64,000 bases of DNA from Pseudogulbenkiania ferrooxidans 2002 (GCF_000174355.1 NZ_ACIS01000001.1:124001-188000), one strand, 5' to 3'; shown: positions 40,279 to 50,908, numbered from the stretch's first letter. The notes: generated by a model from the sequence alone, not told the origin. A program made the numbers and translations.

Positions 40279-41193
40279 CTAGCGCCGCGCCGGCAAGGGC
40301 CGGCTGGCGCCGACCACGCCCGCCACGATCAGCGCCATGCCGAGCAGCGAGCCCGCGCCCGGCATTTCGCCGAACAGCGGCAGCGCCAGCAGCGAGGCCA
40401 GCACCGGGGTCAGCGCGCCGGCCGCGGCGGCGGTGTCGGCGCCGAGGCGCGAGATGGCGATGGCGTAGCACAGCGTCGAGACCAGTCCCACTCCCAGCCC
40501 CTGGATCAGCCCCTGCAGCGCCAGCTGCCCCGCCGGCAGCGTCAGCAGCCCGAGCGGGGGATGCAGCAGCAGCCACGGCAGCAGCAGCGCCAGCGAGCCG
40601 GTCGAGATCAGCGCCGCGCCTTCCAGCGGCGACAGCCCGGAGCGGCGCAGCGCCAGCGTGTAGTTGGCCCACATCAGGCTGCCCAGCAGGAACAGCGCGT
40701 AACCCCGGCCCAGCTCGCCCTGGCCGTGGTTGAGCGTCATCAGCACCAGCACCCCGGCGCCGATCAGCAGCAAGGCCGGCAGGCGCGCCGTCGGCGGGCG
40801 CTGGCGGTACAGCAGCGCGCCCAGCACGGCGACCAGCAGCGGCAGGGTGCCGGGAATCAGCGTGCTGCCGTCGGCCACCGGGGCGTGGCGCATGCCGAGG
40901 CCGGCGATCAGGAAGTAGGGCAGGCCGGCGCCCACCAGGATCGACGCCAGCAGCGGCCACGGCACCGCCGCGATGCGGCGCCAGCGCCGCACCAGCAGCG
41001 GCAGGAAGCCGAGCCCGGCCGGGGCGAAGCGGATCAGCGCCAGTTCCTCGGGACGCAGCTGGGCACGCGCGCCGGCACGCAGCGACACGAAGAAGCTGGA
41101 CCAGATCAGCACGGTCACCGCCAGCGCGGCGAGGCCGGCGACGAGGCCGGGGCGTGGGGCGGCGGTGGGCAGGGCGAGGGTGGCGGCGGACAT
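40279..41193 (-). CDS. EamA/DMT superfamily transporter
   Basis: 304 residues with ten hydrophobic helices in two repeats (first: LVAGLAALAVTVLIWSSFFVSLRAGARAQLRPEELALIRF; second: GYALFLLGSLMWANYTLALRRSGLSPLEGAAL). RhtA-like exporters of amino acids belong here. Divergent from an Lrp/AsnC gene whose product probably controls it; the pairing suggests amino acid export. Confidence 0.85.
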   Translation of the reverse strand: MSAATLALPTAAPRPGLVAGLAALAVTVLIWSSFFVSLRAGARAQLRPEELALIRFAPAGLGFLPLLVRRWRRIAAVPWPLLASILVGAGLPYFLIAGLGMRHAPVADGSTLIPGTLPLLVAVLGALLYRQRPPTARLPALLLIGAGVLVLMTLNHGQGELGRGYALFLLGSLMWANYTLALRRSGLSPLEGAALISTGSLALLLPWLLLHPPLGLLTLPAGQLALQGLIQGLGVGLVSTLCYAIAISRLGADTAAAAGALTPVLASLLALPLFGEMPGAGSLLGMALIVAGVVGASRPLPARR

Positions 41194-41340
41194 GGCACGG
41201 CTCCGGAAGGGGAATAAGCCGATTATCGGCGCGCCAGTGGAGGGTTATCCGGCAAAATGCGGCATGATTGGTGCCATGGTTGGTGGAATTCGGCGTAAAA
41301 ATCGATATAGTTGTTTGATTCGACCAATGAGGGCATGGCC

Positions 41341-41802
41341 ATGGACCGCATCGACCGGCAACTGCTGGAACTGCTGCAACGCGAGGGGCGCCTCAGCACC
41401 GCCGAACTGGCCGAGCGCGTGGCGCTGTCGCCGACCCCGGTGGCGCGCCGGCTCAAGCGGCTGGAGGAGGAAGGCATTATCAGCGGCTACCGCGCGGTGC
41501 TGGACCGCCGCCGCCTCAAGCTCGCCACCACGGTGTTCGTCAGCGTGCGCCTGATGCACCACCGCGAGGATGCCTCGCGCCTGTTCGAGGAGGCGCTGTC
41601 GCTGATGGACGAGGTGATCAGCTGCCACGTGGTGTCGGGCGCCTACGATTACCTGCTGGAAGTGGTGGTGCCGGACCTGCCGGGCTACGAGCGCGTGGTG
41701 CGCAAGCTGCAGACGCTGAGCATGGTGCAGGACATGACCAGCAACTTCGCCATCCGCCCGGTCAAGACCGGCGCGCCGCTGCCGCTCGACGCGCTGGAGT
41801 GA
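41341..41802 (+). CDS. Lrp/AsnC-family regulator
   Basis: 153 residues: AsnC helix-turn-helix at about 1-60 (MDRIDRQLLELLQREGRLSTAELAERVALSPTPVARRLKRLEEEGII) and the RAM effector domain. ATG 41341 has GAGGG at seven bases; other in-frame starts at 41335 or TTG 41311 are less likely. Divergent from the EamA exporter. A copy of AGGTTGGCCGAA follows 12 bases past its stop (41815-41826). Confidence 0.88.
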   Translation: MDRIDRQLLELLQREGRLSTAELAERVALSPTPVARRLKRLEEEGIISGYRAVLDRRRLKLATTVFVSVRLMHHREDASRLFEEALSLMDEVISCHVVSGAYDYLLEVVVPDLPGYERVVRKLQTLSMVQDMTSNFAIRPVKTGAPLPLDALE

Positions 41803-41927
41803 GAGCGAGGCGAAAGGTTGGCCGAAGCATGACCAATGCTGGATTCAGCAGAGAGAACGGGATTGTCGGATGACTGAAGCGCAGCGCCAGCCATCGCCCG
41901 ATGGATGGTGGTCTGGCGTTGGACGGG

Positions 41928-42902
<975 letters not shown>

Positions 42903-42904
42903 TC

Positions 42905-43522
42905 ATGATCACGTTGTATACCTGGGGCACGCCCAATGGAAGAAAAGTCTCGATCCTGCTGGAAGAGCTGGGTCTGGGCTACCGGGTGGAGCCGATCGAC
43001 ATCGGCCAGGGCGACCAGTTCGCGCCGGCCTTCCTGGCGGTCAACCCCAACGGCAAGATCCCGGCCATCGTCGACAGCAACGGCCCGGAAGGCGGTCCGA
43101 TCACCGTGTTCGAGTCCGGCGCCATCATGATCTACCTGGCGGAGAAGCACGGCCGCTTCCTGCCCGCCTCGGGCTTTGCGCGCTACCAGGCGTTGCAGTG
43201 GCTGATGTTCCAGATGGGTGGCTTCGGCCCGATGCTGGGGCAGACCCACCACTTCCTGCGCTACGCCCCGGAAAAGGTGCCGTACGCGATGGAGCGCTAC
43301 CACAAGGAAACCCAGCGCCTGTACGGCGTGCTGGACGCGCGGCTGGCCGAAACCCCTTACGTCGCCGGCGACTACAGCATCGCCGACATGGCGCTCTACC
43401 CCTGGGCGGCGCGCCACGAGTGGCACGACATCGATCTGGCCGCCTATCCCCACGTCGAGCGCTGGTACCACGAGATCGGGGCGCGGCCGGCGGTGATACG
43501 CGGTATGCAGGTGCCGGGCTGA
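42905..43522 (+). CDS. Glutathione S-transferase, Nu-class YfcG/YghU-like
   Basis: 205 residues: thioredoxin-like domain (about 1-80) with TWGTPNGRKVSILLEELG, where Thr-Pro-Asn-Gly is typical of Nu-class enzymes, and VNPNGKIPAIVD; alpha-helical domain (about 90-205). Such proteins bind two glutathiones and act as disulfide reductases. The last base of its TGA stop is the first base of a Correia-like element. Confidence 0.87.
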   Translation: MITLYTWGTPNGRKVSILLEELGLGYRVEPIDIGQGDQFAPAFLAVNPNGKIPAIVDSNGPEGGPITVFESGAIMIYLAEKHGRFLPASGFARYQALQWLMFQMGGFGPMLGQTHHFLRYAPEKVPYAMERYHKETQRLYGVLDARLAETPYVAGDYSIADMALYPWAARHEWHDIDLAAYPHVERWYHEIGARPAVIRGMQVPG

Positions 43523-43635
43523 GAGCCACGAACAAAACCCTCTTGGCGTTGTTGCGCGGCCTTGCCGTACTACTTGTACTGTCAGCGGCCGCGCGCCTAG
43601 CCAAGACCGCTACGCTGGGTTTTGTTCGCGGCTCT
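43522..43635 (+). repeat. Correia-like (CREE/NEMIS-like) inverted-repeat element
   Basis: 114 bases with terminal inverted repeats: AGAGCCACGAACAAAACCC at the left and GGGTTTTGTTCGCGGCTCT at the right, one mismatch. The centre has CCTTGCCGTACTA and TTGTACTGTC (43560-43582). From memory, the neisserial Correia element core reads CCTTGCCGTACTATTTGTAC and its arms carry AACAAAAACC, so both parts correspond. The element starts on the A of the GST stop codon. No coding capacity. Confidence 0.75.
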
Positions 43636-43641
43636 AGGCTT

Positions 43642-43674
43642 ATCCCATTAGGCAGCTGCGCCTTCGTATCTTGG
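43642..43674 (+). repeat. Short dispersed repeat, second copy
   Basis: ATCCCATTAGGCAGCTGCGC and the following CTTCGTATCTTG match 38402-38434 (ATCCCATTAGGCGGCTGTGC, then CTGTGCATCTTG). In both cases the copy lies after a gene end, next to larger repeat elements. Confidence 0.6.
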
Positions 43675-43678
43675 GGGT

Positions 43679-43781
43679 GTAGGATGGGTGGAGGCACCCT
43701 TCCTTCGCGACGCTTCGCTTGCCTCGCTCAGTCAGTGCCGTAACCCATCGGTGATGGTTTACGCTGCGCTTCACCCATCCT
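43679..43781. repeat. GTAGGATGGGTG-type hairpin repeat
   Basis: GTAGGATGGGTG at 43679-43690 faces CACCCATCCT ending at 43781; near the right end AACCCATC and GATGGTTT form a nested dyad, then ACGCTGCGCTTCACCC. This resembles an intergenic palindromic repeat found in many proteobacterial genomes, known to me by its GTAGG-TGGGTG-AGCGCAGCG pattern. Confidence 0.65.
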
Positions 43782-43789
43782 CCCGTTGT

Positions 43790-44833
43790 TCACTTCAGCA
43801 GCACGCCCACCCCCGCATTCACCAGCGCGCCGCCGACGATCAGCCAGCCGCACAGGCAGGCCGCCAGCCCGAGCGGGGCGAGCCCGGCGCGGCGGATCGC
43901 CGACACCTGGGTGTGCAGCCCCAGCGCGCCCATCGCCGCCGCCAGCAGCAGGGTATCGAGCTGCAGCAGCCCGGCGCGCCAGGCCGGCGGCAGCCAGCCC
44001 AGCGAGTTGACGCCGGCCAGCACCACGAAGCCCACGGCGAACCACGGAATGGTGAGGCGGCGTGTCGTGCCGGCCGTGTCACCGCGTTCGCGCCGTGCCT
44101 GGAACGCCGACAGCAGCAGCAGGAACGGCGCCAGCATCATCACCCTCATCATCTTGGCGATCACCGCCACCTCGGCCGCCTGCTCGCTCACCGCGCGCCC
44201 GGCCGCCACCACCTGCGCCACCTCGTGCAGCGTCGAGCCGGCGAACAGCCCGAAATGCCTGCTGTCCAGGCCGTGCAGCCCGGCCGCCTGGGCCAGCGCG
44301 TAGAGCCCGGGGTAGAGGAACATGCCCAGCGTGCCGAACACCACCACGGTGGCCACCGCCACCGCTACCTTCTCGGCCCCGCCGCGCGCCACCGGCTCGG
44401 TGGCCAGCACCGCCGCCGCGCCGCAGATGGCGCTGCCGGCGCCGATCAGCATGGCGCTGTCGCGCTCCAGTCCGAACCAGCGCGGGCCGATCCAGCACGC
44501 CAGCAGGAAGGTGCTGGAGAGCATCACGACGTCGATCAGGACGCCGGCCGGGCCGACCGCGGCGATGTCCTGCAGCGTCAGGCGCAGCCCGAACAGCACG
44601 ATGCCCAGGCGCAGCAGGCGCTGCTTGGCGAGCTGCACGCCGCTGTCGCAACGCGGCGCCAGCATCGGGTAGACGCTGTTGCCCAGGGCGATGCCGCCGA
44701 CGATGGCGAGCGTCAGCGCCGACAGGCCGAGCTTTTGCAGTGCCGGGAGGGTCGCCAGGAGTAGCGCCGCTGTCGCCAGCAGCAGGGTCAGTGCCAGGCC
44801 GGGCAGCGTCTTTCGGATGTATGGAATAAACAT
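43790..44833 (-). CDS. YeiH family putative sulfate/anion exporter
   Basis: 347 residues and about ten membrane segments. The UPF0324/YeiH pattern is present: [15 protein letters not shown]-like segment, [18 protein letters not shown], and [18 protein letters not shown]. YeiH is proposed to export sulfate or a related anion. The start is uncertain since no ribosome site precedes ATG 44831-44833. It is divergent from a LysR gene of YeiE style, as in enterobacteria. Confidence 0.85.
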   Translation of the reverse strand: MFIPYIRKTLPGLALTLLLATAALLLATLPALQKLGLSALTLAIVGGIALGNSVYPMLAPRCDSGVQLAKQRLLRLGIVLFGLRLTLQDIAAVGPAGVLIDVVMLSSTFLLACWIGPRWFGLERDSAMLIGAGSAICGAAAVLATEPVARGGAEKVAVAVATVVVFGTLGMFLYPGLYALAQAAGLHGLDSRHFGLFAGSTLHEVAQVVAAGRAVSEQAAEVAVIAKMMRVMMLAPFLLLLSAFQARRERGDTAGTTRRLTIPWFAVGFVVLAGVNSLGWLPPAWRAGLLQLDTLLLAAAMGALGLHTQVSAIRRAGLAPLGLAACLCGWLIVGGALVNAGVGVLLK

Positions 44834-44884
44834 AGCGTCAAATGGAATAAGTGGGGGTGACGCCACGATAGCGCTCGGCAATTC

Positions 44885-44925
44885 AGTGGTAAAACGGATA
44901 AAATTACTGATATCAATTAGTAAAA
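44885..44925. promoter_or_regulatory. Likely LysR operator in the yeiH gap
   Basis: TTACT and AGTAA flank ten bases at 44904-44923, a T-N-A type dyad expected of LysR proteins, and GGTAAAACGGAT at 44888 resembles AGTAAAACCGAT at 44919. Both sit in the AT-rich gap between divergent yeiH and the LysR gene. Confidence 0.5.
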
Positions 44926-44945
44926 CCGATCAATAAGGCGCGACC

Positions 44946-45818
44946 ATGACGCTCAAACTCACCCTGCGCGAACTGGCGGTGTTCGTCGCCGTGGCGGACT
45001 GCGCCACCGTGACGCGCGCCGCCGATACCCTGGCGATGACCCAGTCGGCCGCCAGCCAGGCGCTGGCATCGCTGGAGAGCGGGCTGGCGGCGGCGCTGTT
45101 CGACCGCGTCGGCCGGCGCCTGCTGCTCAACGAGCACGGCCGGCTGCTGCTGCCGCGGGCGCGCGCCCTGCTCGACCAGGCGCAGGAGCTGCAGGGGCTG
45201 TTCAGCGGCGGCGCCATCGACCTGCGCCTGGGCGCCAGCACCACGGTGGCCAATTACCTGCTGCCGGAGCGCATCGCCGCGTTCCGCCTGGCCCACCCGC
45301 AGGCGCGGGTCGAGCTGGAGGTGGCCAATACCCGCGACATCGTCGAGGCGGTGGCGGCGTTCCGCGTCGACGCCGGCTTCATCGAGGGGCCGTGCCACCA
45401 CCCCGAGCTGGAGGTGACGCCGTGGCTGGACGACGAGCTGGTGCCGTTCTGCGCCGCCGCGCATCCGCTGGCGGGGCGAGAGCTGACGCTGGAGGAGCTG
45501 GCGGCGGCGCCGTGGCTGCTGCGCGAGCCCGGTTCCGGCACGCGCGAGGAGGTGGAGCGGCTGCTGTTGGCGCAGCTGGGCCGCGTCAACCTGGTGATGG
45601 AGCTGGGCAACTCCGAGGCGCTCAAGCGCGCGGTGGCGGCCGGGCTCGGCGTGAGCTGCCTGTCGCGGCGCGTGATCGCCGACCTGCTGCAGGGCGGCAG
45701 CGTGGTCGAACTCGCCACCGCGCTGCCGCGCCTGATGCGCCGCTTCCACCGCATCGTGCACCGCGACAAGACCCTCACGCAGGGCCTCAGCCAGTTCCTC
45801 GCCATGGCGGGGGACTGA
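44946..45818 (+). CDS. LysR-type regulator, YeiE-like
   Basis: 290 residues. Helix-turn-helix at 4-62 (LTLRELAVFVAVADCATVTRAADTLAMTQSAASQALASLE) and effector domain from 90. YeiE-type regulators in enterobacteria respond to sulfite and control the neighbouring yeiH; the divergent arrangement here suggests the same. A minus-strand copy of AGGTTGGCCGAA follows the stop (45827-45838). Confidence 0.87.
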   Translation: MTLKLTLRELAVFVAVADCATVTRAADTLAMTQSAASQALASLESGLAAALFDRVGRRLLLNEHGRLLLPRARALLDQAQELQGLFSGGAIDLRLGASTTVANYLLPERIAAFRLAHPQARVELEVANTRDIVEAVAAFRVDAGFIEGPCHHPELEVTPWLDDELVPFCAAAHPLAGRELTLEELAAAPWLLREPGSGTREEVERLLLAQLGRVNLVMELGNSEALKRAVAAGLGVSCLSRRVIADLLQGGSVVELATALPRLMRRFHRIVHRDKTLTQGLSQFLAMAGD

Positions 45819-46023
45819 GCCCTCGCTTCGGCCAACCTTCGTACTCCCTGGGCCGTCCTGCCAGGGCCATTCCGCCCGGTTGCGGCACCGACCTGGCAAA
45901 GTGTTAGGCCGGCTTGTCGGTTTGTCTGAAAAATCCCTGTAAATCAGCCGATTAGCAAGCTGTGTGCGAGCGTTCGGATGCCTAGAATTTCCCTGCGGTT
46001 CCACTAACTCGACGGGGAAAACC

Positions 46024-47094
46024 ATGCAATTGAATCTGGCATTAATCGGCTACGGCGGCGTCAACCAGGGACTGGTCGACGTGCTCCGGCAGAAGCAGGC
46101 GCGGCTGCAACGGCAGCACGACCTGACGCTCAACATCGTCGCGGTGACCGACCTGCGCGGCGGCCTGGTGTGGAACCGCGGCGGGCTGGATCTCGCTGCG
46201 CTGGCCGCGGTGCCGGCCAACGGCTTCTCGTTTAGCGAGCTGGCCGGCAGCGACGGCGGCTACCACCCTGACCTCACCCTGGAGCGCACGCTCGAGCTGC
46301 TGGCTGCCGACTTCATCGACGTGGTGGTGGAAGCCACCTTCACCGACCCCGCCAGCGGCGAGCCGGCGCTGACGCACTGCAAGGCCGCGCTGGCGCACGG
46401 CAAGCACGTCGTCACCACCAACAAGGGGCCGGTGGCGCTGGCGCTCTCCACGCTGCAGCGGCTCGCCGAGTCCGGCCGCGCCCGCCTCAAGTACGAAGGC
46501 GCGGTGATGAGCGGCACCCCGGTGCTGCGCCAGCTCTCCACCACGCTGCGCGGCTGCGACTTCAACGGTTTTGCCGGCATTCTCAACGGCACCTCCAACT
46601 TCGTGCTGGGCCAGGTCGAGCAGGGGCGCTCGATGGCCGAGGCGATCCGCGAGGCGCAACGGCTGGGCTACGCCGAGGCCAACCCGGCGGCCGACATCGA
46701 AGGCCACGACGTGCAGCTCAAGGTCACCATCCTCGCCAACGCGCTGTGGGACGCCCGCCTGCAGCCGGGCGACGTGCCGTGCCGGGGCATCACCCAGCTG
46801 TCCGAGGACGACATCCGCGCCGCGCGTGCCGAGGGCGGCGCCTGGAAACTGATCGGCCAGGCCACGCGCCAGGCCGACGGCCGCCTCGCCGCCAGCGTCG
46901 CGCCGCAGCGCCTGCCCGCCGGCCATCCCTTGCTGGCCGCCACCGGCGCCACCAACGCCATCGCCTTCGACACCGACCTCTTGGGCCAGGTGACGATCAG
47001 CGGCCCGGGTGCCGGCCGCGTCGAAACCGCCTTCGCCATCCTGTCCGACCTGATCGAGCTCGCCGACGAGCTCGCCATCCCGCACAAGGAGTGA
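46024..47094 (+). CDS. Homoserine dehydrogenase-like oxidoreductase (no ACT domain)
   Basis: 356 residues. The NAD(P) loop is [10 protein letters not shown] (8-16). [10 protein letters not shown] carries Lys134, and [17 protein letters not shown] precedes [25 protein letters not shown], where Lys233 matches the catalytic lysine. Homoserine dehydrogenase interconverts homoserine and aspartate 4-semialdehyde. No ACT regulatory domain follows, so it escapes threonine feedback, which suits a catabolic role. It starts a run of co-directional genes: aldehyde dehydrogenase two bases later, ABC transporter, PLP enzyme. Direction towards oxidation is inferred from context. TAGAAT at 45983-45988 could be a -10 box. 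Confidence 0.8.
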   Translation: MQLNLALIGYGGVNQGLVDVLRQKQARLQRQHDLTLNIVAVTDLRGGLVWNRGGLDLAALAAVPANGFSFSELAGSDGGYHPDLTLERTLELLAADFIDVVVEATFTDPASGEPALTHCKAALAHGKHVVTTNKGPVALALSTLQRLAESGRARLKYEGAVMSGTPVLRQLSTTLRGCDFNGFAGILNGTSNFVLGQVEQGRSMAEAIREAQRLGYAEANPAADIEGHDVQLKVTILANALWDARLQPGDVPCRGITQLSEDDIRAARAEGGAWKLIGQATRQADGRLAASVAPQRLPAGHPLLAATGATNAIAFDTDLLGQVTISGPGAGRVETAFAILSDLIELADELAIPHKE

Positions 47095-47096
47095 CC

Positions 47097-48527
47097 ATGG
47101 ACCGCGCAGAACCCCCGATCATGGCCGCCGCGCGTCAGCCGGCGCTGGCGGTGTACGCCAAGTTCGACGGCGCGCCGCTGGGCGAGGTGACGCTCACCCC
47201 GGCCGAGGCCGCCGACGCCATCGTGGCGCGCGCCGAAGCCGGACGCCACGCCGCGCGCGCGCTGCCGCTCCACGAGCGCGCCCGATTGCTCGGCGCCGTG
47301 GCCGACGAGGTCGAACAGCACGCCGAGGAGTTCGCCCGCACCATCGCGCTGGAAGCCGGCAAGGTGATGCGCCAGGCGCGCAAGGAAGTGGCGCGCTGCG
47401 TCAACACGCTGCGGCTGTCGGCGGAGGAGGCCAAGCGCTTGGCCGGCGAAGTCATCCCGTTCAGCGCCTACCCCGGCTCGGAGAACCGCAGCGGCCATTA
47501 CACGCTGGAACCGCTCGGCGTGATTCTCGCCATCACCCCGTTCAACGACCCGCTCAACCTGGTGGCGCACAAGCTCGGCCCGGCGCTGGCCGCCGGCAAC
47601 GCGGTGATCCTCAAGCCGTCGAAACTGGCGCCGCTGTCGGCGCAACGGCTGGTCGAGGCGTTCTGGCGCGCCGGCTTGCCGCGCCAGGCGCTGCAGATCG
47701 TGCACGGCGAGCGCGCGCTGGTGGAGCGCCTGGTGGCCGACCGCCGCATCCGCATGATCTCGTTCACCGGGGGTCCGGAGACCGGCGAGGCCATCACGCG
47801 CCAGGCCGGGCTGAAGAAGATGGCGATGGACCTCGGCGGCAACGCCCCGGTCATCGTCACCGCCGACGCCGACCTCGACGATGCCGTGGCGAGCTGCGTC
47901 TCCGGCGCGTTCTGGGCCGCCGGGCAGAACTGCATCGGTACCCAGCGCATCCTGGTCGCCGCCGCGATCTACCCGCCGTTCGTGGAGCGCTTCGCGCTCG
48001 CCACCGGGCGCCTGCGCGTCGGCAACCCGCTCGACGAGGAGGCCGACATGGGGCCGATGATCAGCGAGGCCGAGGCGCGGCGCATCGAGGGCTGGGTCGA
48101 GGAGGCGGTCGGGCAGGGCGCGCGCGTGCTCACCGGGCACCGCCGCGACGGCGCGCTGTACGCCCCCACGGTGCTGCTCGACGTGCCGCGCACGGCGCGC
48201 GTGTGGCGCGACGAGGTGTTCGCCCCGGTGGTGTCGATCGTGCCGTTCTCCGACCTCGACCAGGCGGTGGCGCTCGCCAACGACTCGGAAAGCAGCCTGC
48301 ACGCCGGGGTGTTCAGCCGCGATCTCGACACCGCGCTGACGTTGGCCGAAGCGCTCGAGGCCGGCGGCGTGATGATCAACGACTCCTCCGACTACCGCTT
48401 CGACGGCATGCCATTCGGCGGCGCCAAGTACGGCAGCCTGGGGCGCGAAGGGGTGCGCTTCGCGGTGCACGAGATGTCGCAGCCCAAGGTGTTCTGCCTG
48501 CGCCGCCAGCCGGCGCCCCGTTCCTGA
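47097..48527 (+). CDS. Aldehyde dehydrogenase, candidate aspartate-semialdehyde oxidising
   Basis: 476 residues of the NAD(P)-dependent aldehyde dehydrogenase superfamily, nearest in style to lactaldehyde and succinate-semialdehyde enzymes. The cysteine nucleophile is Cys279 in [11 protein letters not shown]. The general-base position 34 residues before it, normally Glu in LELGG, is Asp245 ([13 protein letters not shown]). The cofactor region [30 protein letters not shown] is normal. Two bases separate it from the homoserine dehydrogenase-like gene, so oxidation of aspartate semialdehyde to aspartate is a reasonable guess. Confidence 0.85.
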   Translation: MDRAEPPIMAAARQPALAVYAKFDGAPLGEVTLTPAEAADAIVARAEAGRHAARALPLHERARLLGAVADEVEQHAEEFARTIALEAGKVMRQARKEVARCVNTLRLSAEEAKRLAGEVIPFSAYPGSENRSGHYTLEPLGVILAITPFNDPLNLVAHKLGPALAAGNAVILKPSKLAPLSAQRLVEAFWRAGLPRQALQIVHGERALVERLVADRRIRMISFTGGPETGEAITRQAGLKKMAMDLGGNAPVIVTADADLDDAVASCVSGAFWAAGQNCIGTQRILVAAAIYPPFVERFALATGRLRVGNPLDEEADMGPMISEAEARRIEGWVEEAVGQGARVLTGHRRDGALYAPTVLLDVPRTARVWRDEVFAPVVSIVPFSDLDQAVALANDSESSLHAGVFSRDLDTALTLAEALEAGGVMINDSSDYRFDGMPFGGAKYGSLGREGVRFAVHEMSQPKVFCLRRQPAPRS

Positions 48528-48577
48528 ACCCGAGCCGCGCCGTCCTCAGGCGGCGCGGCATCCACAAGGAGTACGCG

Positions 48578-49366
48578 ATGAGCGACGGCAACAGCCGCGA
48601 GGTGCTGCGGGTCGAGGACCTGCACAAATCCTTCGGCGGCATCGAAATCCTCAAGGGCATCACGCTGGCGGCCAAGCCGCACGACGTGATCAGCATCCTG
48701 GGCAGCAGCGGTTCCGGGAAGAGCACCTTCCTGCGCTGCATCAACTTCCTGGAAACCCCGGACTGCGGCCGCATCAGCGTCAACGGCGAGCAGATCCGCC
48801 TGCGTCAGGACGGCAAGCGCGGCGCCTTCGTCGCCGAGGACCCGGCGCAGATCGTCAAGATGCGCCGCAAGCTGGCGATGGTGTTCCAGCAATTCAACCT
48901 GTGGGCGCACATGACGGTGCTGCAGAACGTGATGTTCGCGCCGATGCGCGTGCTGAAGATCGACAAGAAGGACGCCGAGCTCACCGCGCTGGCGATGCTG
49001 GAGAAGGTCGGCCTGGCGGAAAAGCGCCACCACTACCCGAGCCAGCTCTCCGGCGGCCAGCAGCAGCGCGTCGCCATCGCCCGCGCGCTGGCCATGGAGC
49101 CCGACGTGATGCTGTTCGACGAGCCCACCTCGGCGCTCGACCCGGAGCTGGTGGGCGAGGTGCTGAAGGTGATGCGCGCCCTGGCCGAGGACGGCCGCAC
49201 CATGCTGGTGGTCACGCACGAGATGGGCTTCGCGCGTGAGGTGGCGAGCCGCGTGGTGTTCCTGCACCAGGGGCGGGTGGAGGAGGACGGCACCCCTGAC
49301 GAGGTGTTCGCCAGCCAGAAGTCGCCCCGTTTCCAGAAGTTCCTGTCCAGCATGTCCAACAAGTAA
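48578..49366 (+). CDS. Polar amino acid ABC transporter, ATP-binding subunit
   Basis: 262 residues of the HisP/GlnQ type. Walker [10 protein letters not shown] is near 43-51, the signature [15 protein letters not shown] near 155, Walker [15 protein letters not shown]. The insertion with [15 protein letters not shown] after the Walker A region is the HisP-like pattern of basic amino acid importers (His, Arg, octopine group). Start ATG 48578 follows AAGGAG. Followed by a binding protein and two permeases. Confidence 0.92.
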   Translation: MSDGNSREVLRVEDLHKSFGGIEILKGITLAAKPHDVISILGSSGSGKSTFLRCINFLETPDCGRISVNGEQIRLRQDGKRGAFVAEDPAQIVKMRRKLAMVFQQFNLWAHMTVLQNVMFAPMRVLKIDKKDAELTALAMLEKVGLAEKRHHYPSQLSGGQQQRVAIARALAMEPDVMLFDEPTSALDPELVGEVLKVMRALAEDGRTMLVVTHEMGFAREVASRVVFLHQGRVEEDGTPDEVFASQKSPRFQKFLSSMSNK

Positions 49367-49386
49367 AACATCCGGAGAAATAGACC

Positions 49387-50175
49387 ATGAAACGTATCGT
49401 TCAAGCCTTGCTCGTCGGCGCCGCCGTCGCCGCTTCCAGCGCCCACGCCGAAGAGGTCGTGCGCATCGGCACGCTGGCCGATTACGCCCCGTTCGAATAC
49501 CGCGACCCGAGCGGCCAGCTCAAGGGCATGGAGATCGAACTGGGCCAGCAGATGTGCCAGCACATGCGGGTCAAGTGCCAGTGGGTGACCATGGACTTCG
49601 ACGCGCTGATCCCTGCGCTCAAGGCGCACAAGATCGACGCCGCGCTGGCGCAGATGTCGGTCAACCCGGAGCGCCTCAAGACCGTCGACTTCAGCCGCAT
49701 CTTCACCATCGCCCCGGTGCAGTACGTCGCCAAGGGCCTCACCGGCATCAGCGACAACCCGGCCTCGCTGCGCGGCAAGACGGTGGGAGTGCAAAGCGGC
49801 TCGATCCATGAGAGCTATCTGAAGACCCGGCTGCCCAGCGCCAGCTCGGGCATCGAGATGAAGGTCTACCAGGGCCTCGACCAGGCCTGGCTCGACCTGC
49901 AGGCCGGCCGCATCCAGGCGGTGCTGGCGGACAGCACGGTGGGGCTCGACTGGATCACTAAGGAGGGCCGGAAGGGCGGCTTCGTGCTGGTCGGCAAGCC
50001 GGTTTCCGACCCGGAAATCTTCGGTGAGGGCACCGCGGTGGCGGTACGCAAGGGCGACGCCCGGCTGAAGGCGCGCTTCGACCAGGCCATCGCCACGGTG
50101 CTCGGCAACGGCAGCTTCGCCGCGGTCAACAAGCAGTACTTCCCGTTCAGCATCGCCCCCGTGGCGGCCAAGTAA
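49387..50175 (+). CDS. Periplasmic amino acid-binding protein
   Basis: 262 residues with a signal peptide ending AHA at about 22. Family 3 solute-binding protein: RIGTLADYAPFEYRDPSGQLKGMEIELGQQMC, DFDALIPALKAHKIDAALAQMSVNPERLKTVDFS, GKTVGVQSGSIHESYL. The pattern is close to Lys/Arg/ornithine- or octopine-type binders. It delivers a polar amino acid to the permease pair downstream. Confidence 0.9.
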   Translation: MKRIVQALLVGAAVAASSAHAEEVVRIGTLADYAPFEYRDPSGQLKGMEIELGQQMCQHMRVKCQWVTMDFDALIPALKAHKIDAALAQMSVNPERLKTVDFSRIFTIAPVQYVAKGLTGISDNPASLRGKTVGVQSGSIHESYLKTRLPSASSGIEMKVYQGLDQAWLDLQAGRIQAVLADSTVGLDWITKEGRKGGFVLVGKPVSDPEIFGEGTAVAVRKGDARLKARFDQAIATVLGNGSFAAVNKQYFPFSIAPVAAK

Positions 50176-50181
50176 GGCCCG

Positions 50182-50205
50182 GGCCGGCGTTCGCGCCGGC
50201 CTTTT
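50182..50205 (+). terminator. Attenuating hairpin between binding protein and permease genes
   Basis: GGCCGGCG / CGCCGGCC with loop TTCG followed by TTTTC. Partial termination here would give more binding protein than permease, a common arrangement in such operons. Confidence 0.7.
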
Positions 50206-50228
50206 CTTCCACCACGAGGAACACAACC

Positions 50229-50897
50229 ATGAACGATCTGGCCGACTACGCCAACCAGCTCCTGGCCGGGGCGCTGGTGACCATCGAACTGGCGCTGACT
50301 TCGCTGCTGTTCGGGCTGCTGCTGGGCCTGGCGGCGGCGTGGGCCAAGCTGGCGCCAAGCCCCTGGCTGCGCCACCCGGTGACCTTGCTCAGCAACGTGC
50401 TGCGCGGCATCCCGGAGTTCCTGATCATCCTGATCTTCTACTTCGGCCTCTCCAACTTCCTCGCCGACCATTTCGACGGCGCCATCGAGATCAGCCCCTT
50501 CTTCGGCGGCGTGTTCGCGCTGTCGATCATCTTCGCGGCGTATTCGTCCGAGGTGTTCCGCGGCGCCTTTCTCGAGGTCGGTCGCGGCCAGCTCGAGGCC
50601 GGCCAGGCGTACGGGCTCAACCGCTTCCAGCTGTTCTGCTTCATCCGCCTGCCGCTGGCGTGGCGCACCGCGCTGCCCAGCCTCAACAACATGTGGCAGT
50701 CGCTGCTCAAGGACACCTCGCTGATCTCGGTGGTGGGGCTGGAGGACATGCTGCGCAAGGCGCAGATCGGGGCGCAGTACACCAAGCAGCCGTTCCTGTT
50801 CTACGCCGCCGTGGCGCTGGTCTACCTGCTGCTGCTGGCCGCCTCCAACCCGCTGTTCGGGGCGCTGGAAAAATCCGCCAACAAGGGCTTCCGCTGA
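50229..50897 (+). CDS. Amino acid ABC transporter permease (HisQ type)
   Basis: 222 residues with about five membrane helices. The EAA-like loop RGQLEAGQAYGLNRFQLFCFIRLPLAWRTALPSL links to the ATPase. Forms a heterodimer with the next gene, as HisQ with HisM. Confidence 0.9.
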   Translation: MNDLADYANQLLAGALVTIELALTSLLFGLLLGLAAAWAKLAPSPWLRHPVTLLSNVLRGIPEFLIILIFYFGLSNFLADHFDGAIEISPFFGGVFALSIIFAAYSSEVFRGAFLEVGRGQLEAGQAYGLNRFQLFCFIRLPLAWRTALPSLNNMWQSLLKDTSLISVVGLEDMLRKAQIGAQYTKQPFLFYAAVALVYLLLLAASNPLFGALEKSANKGFR

Positions 50898-50908
50898 GGA
50901 GAACGACG

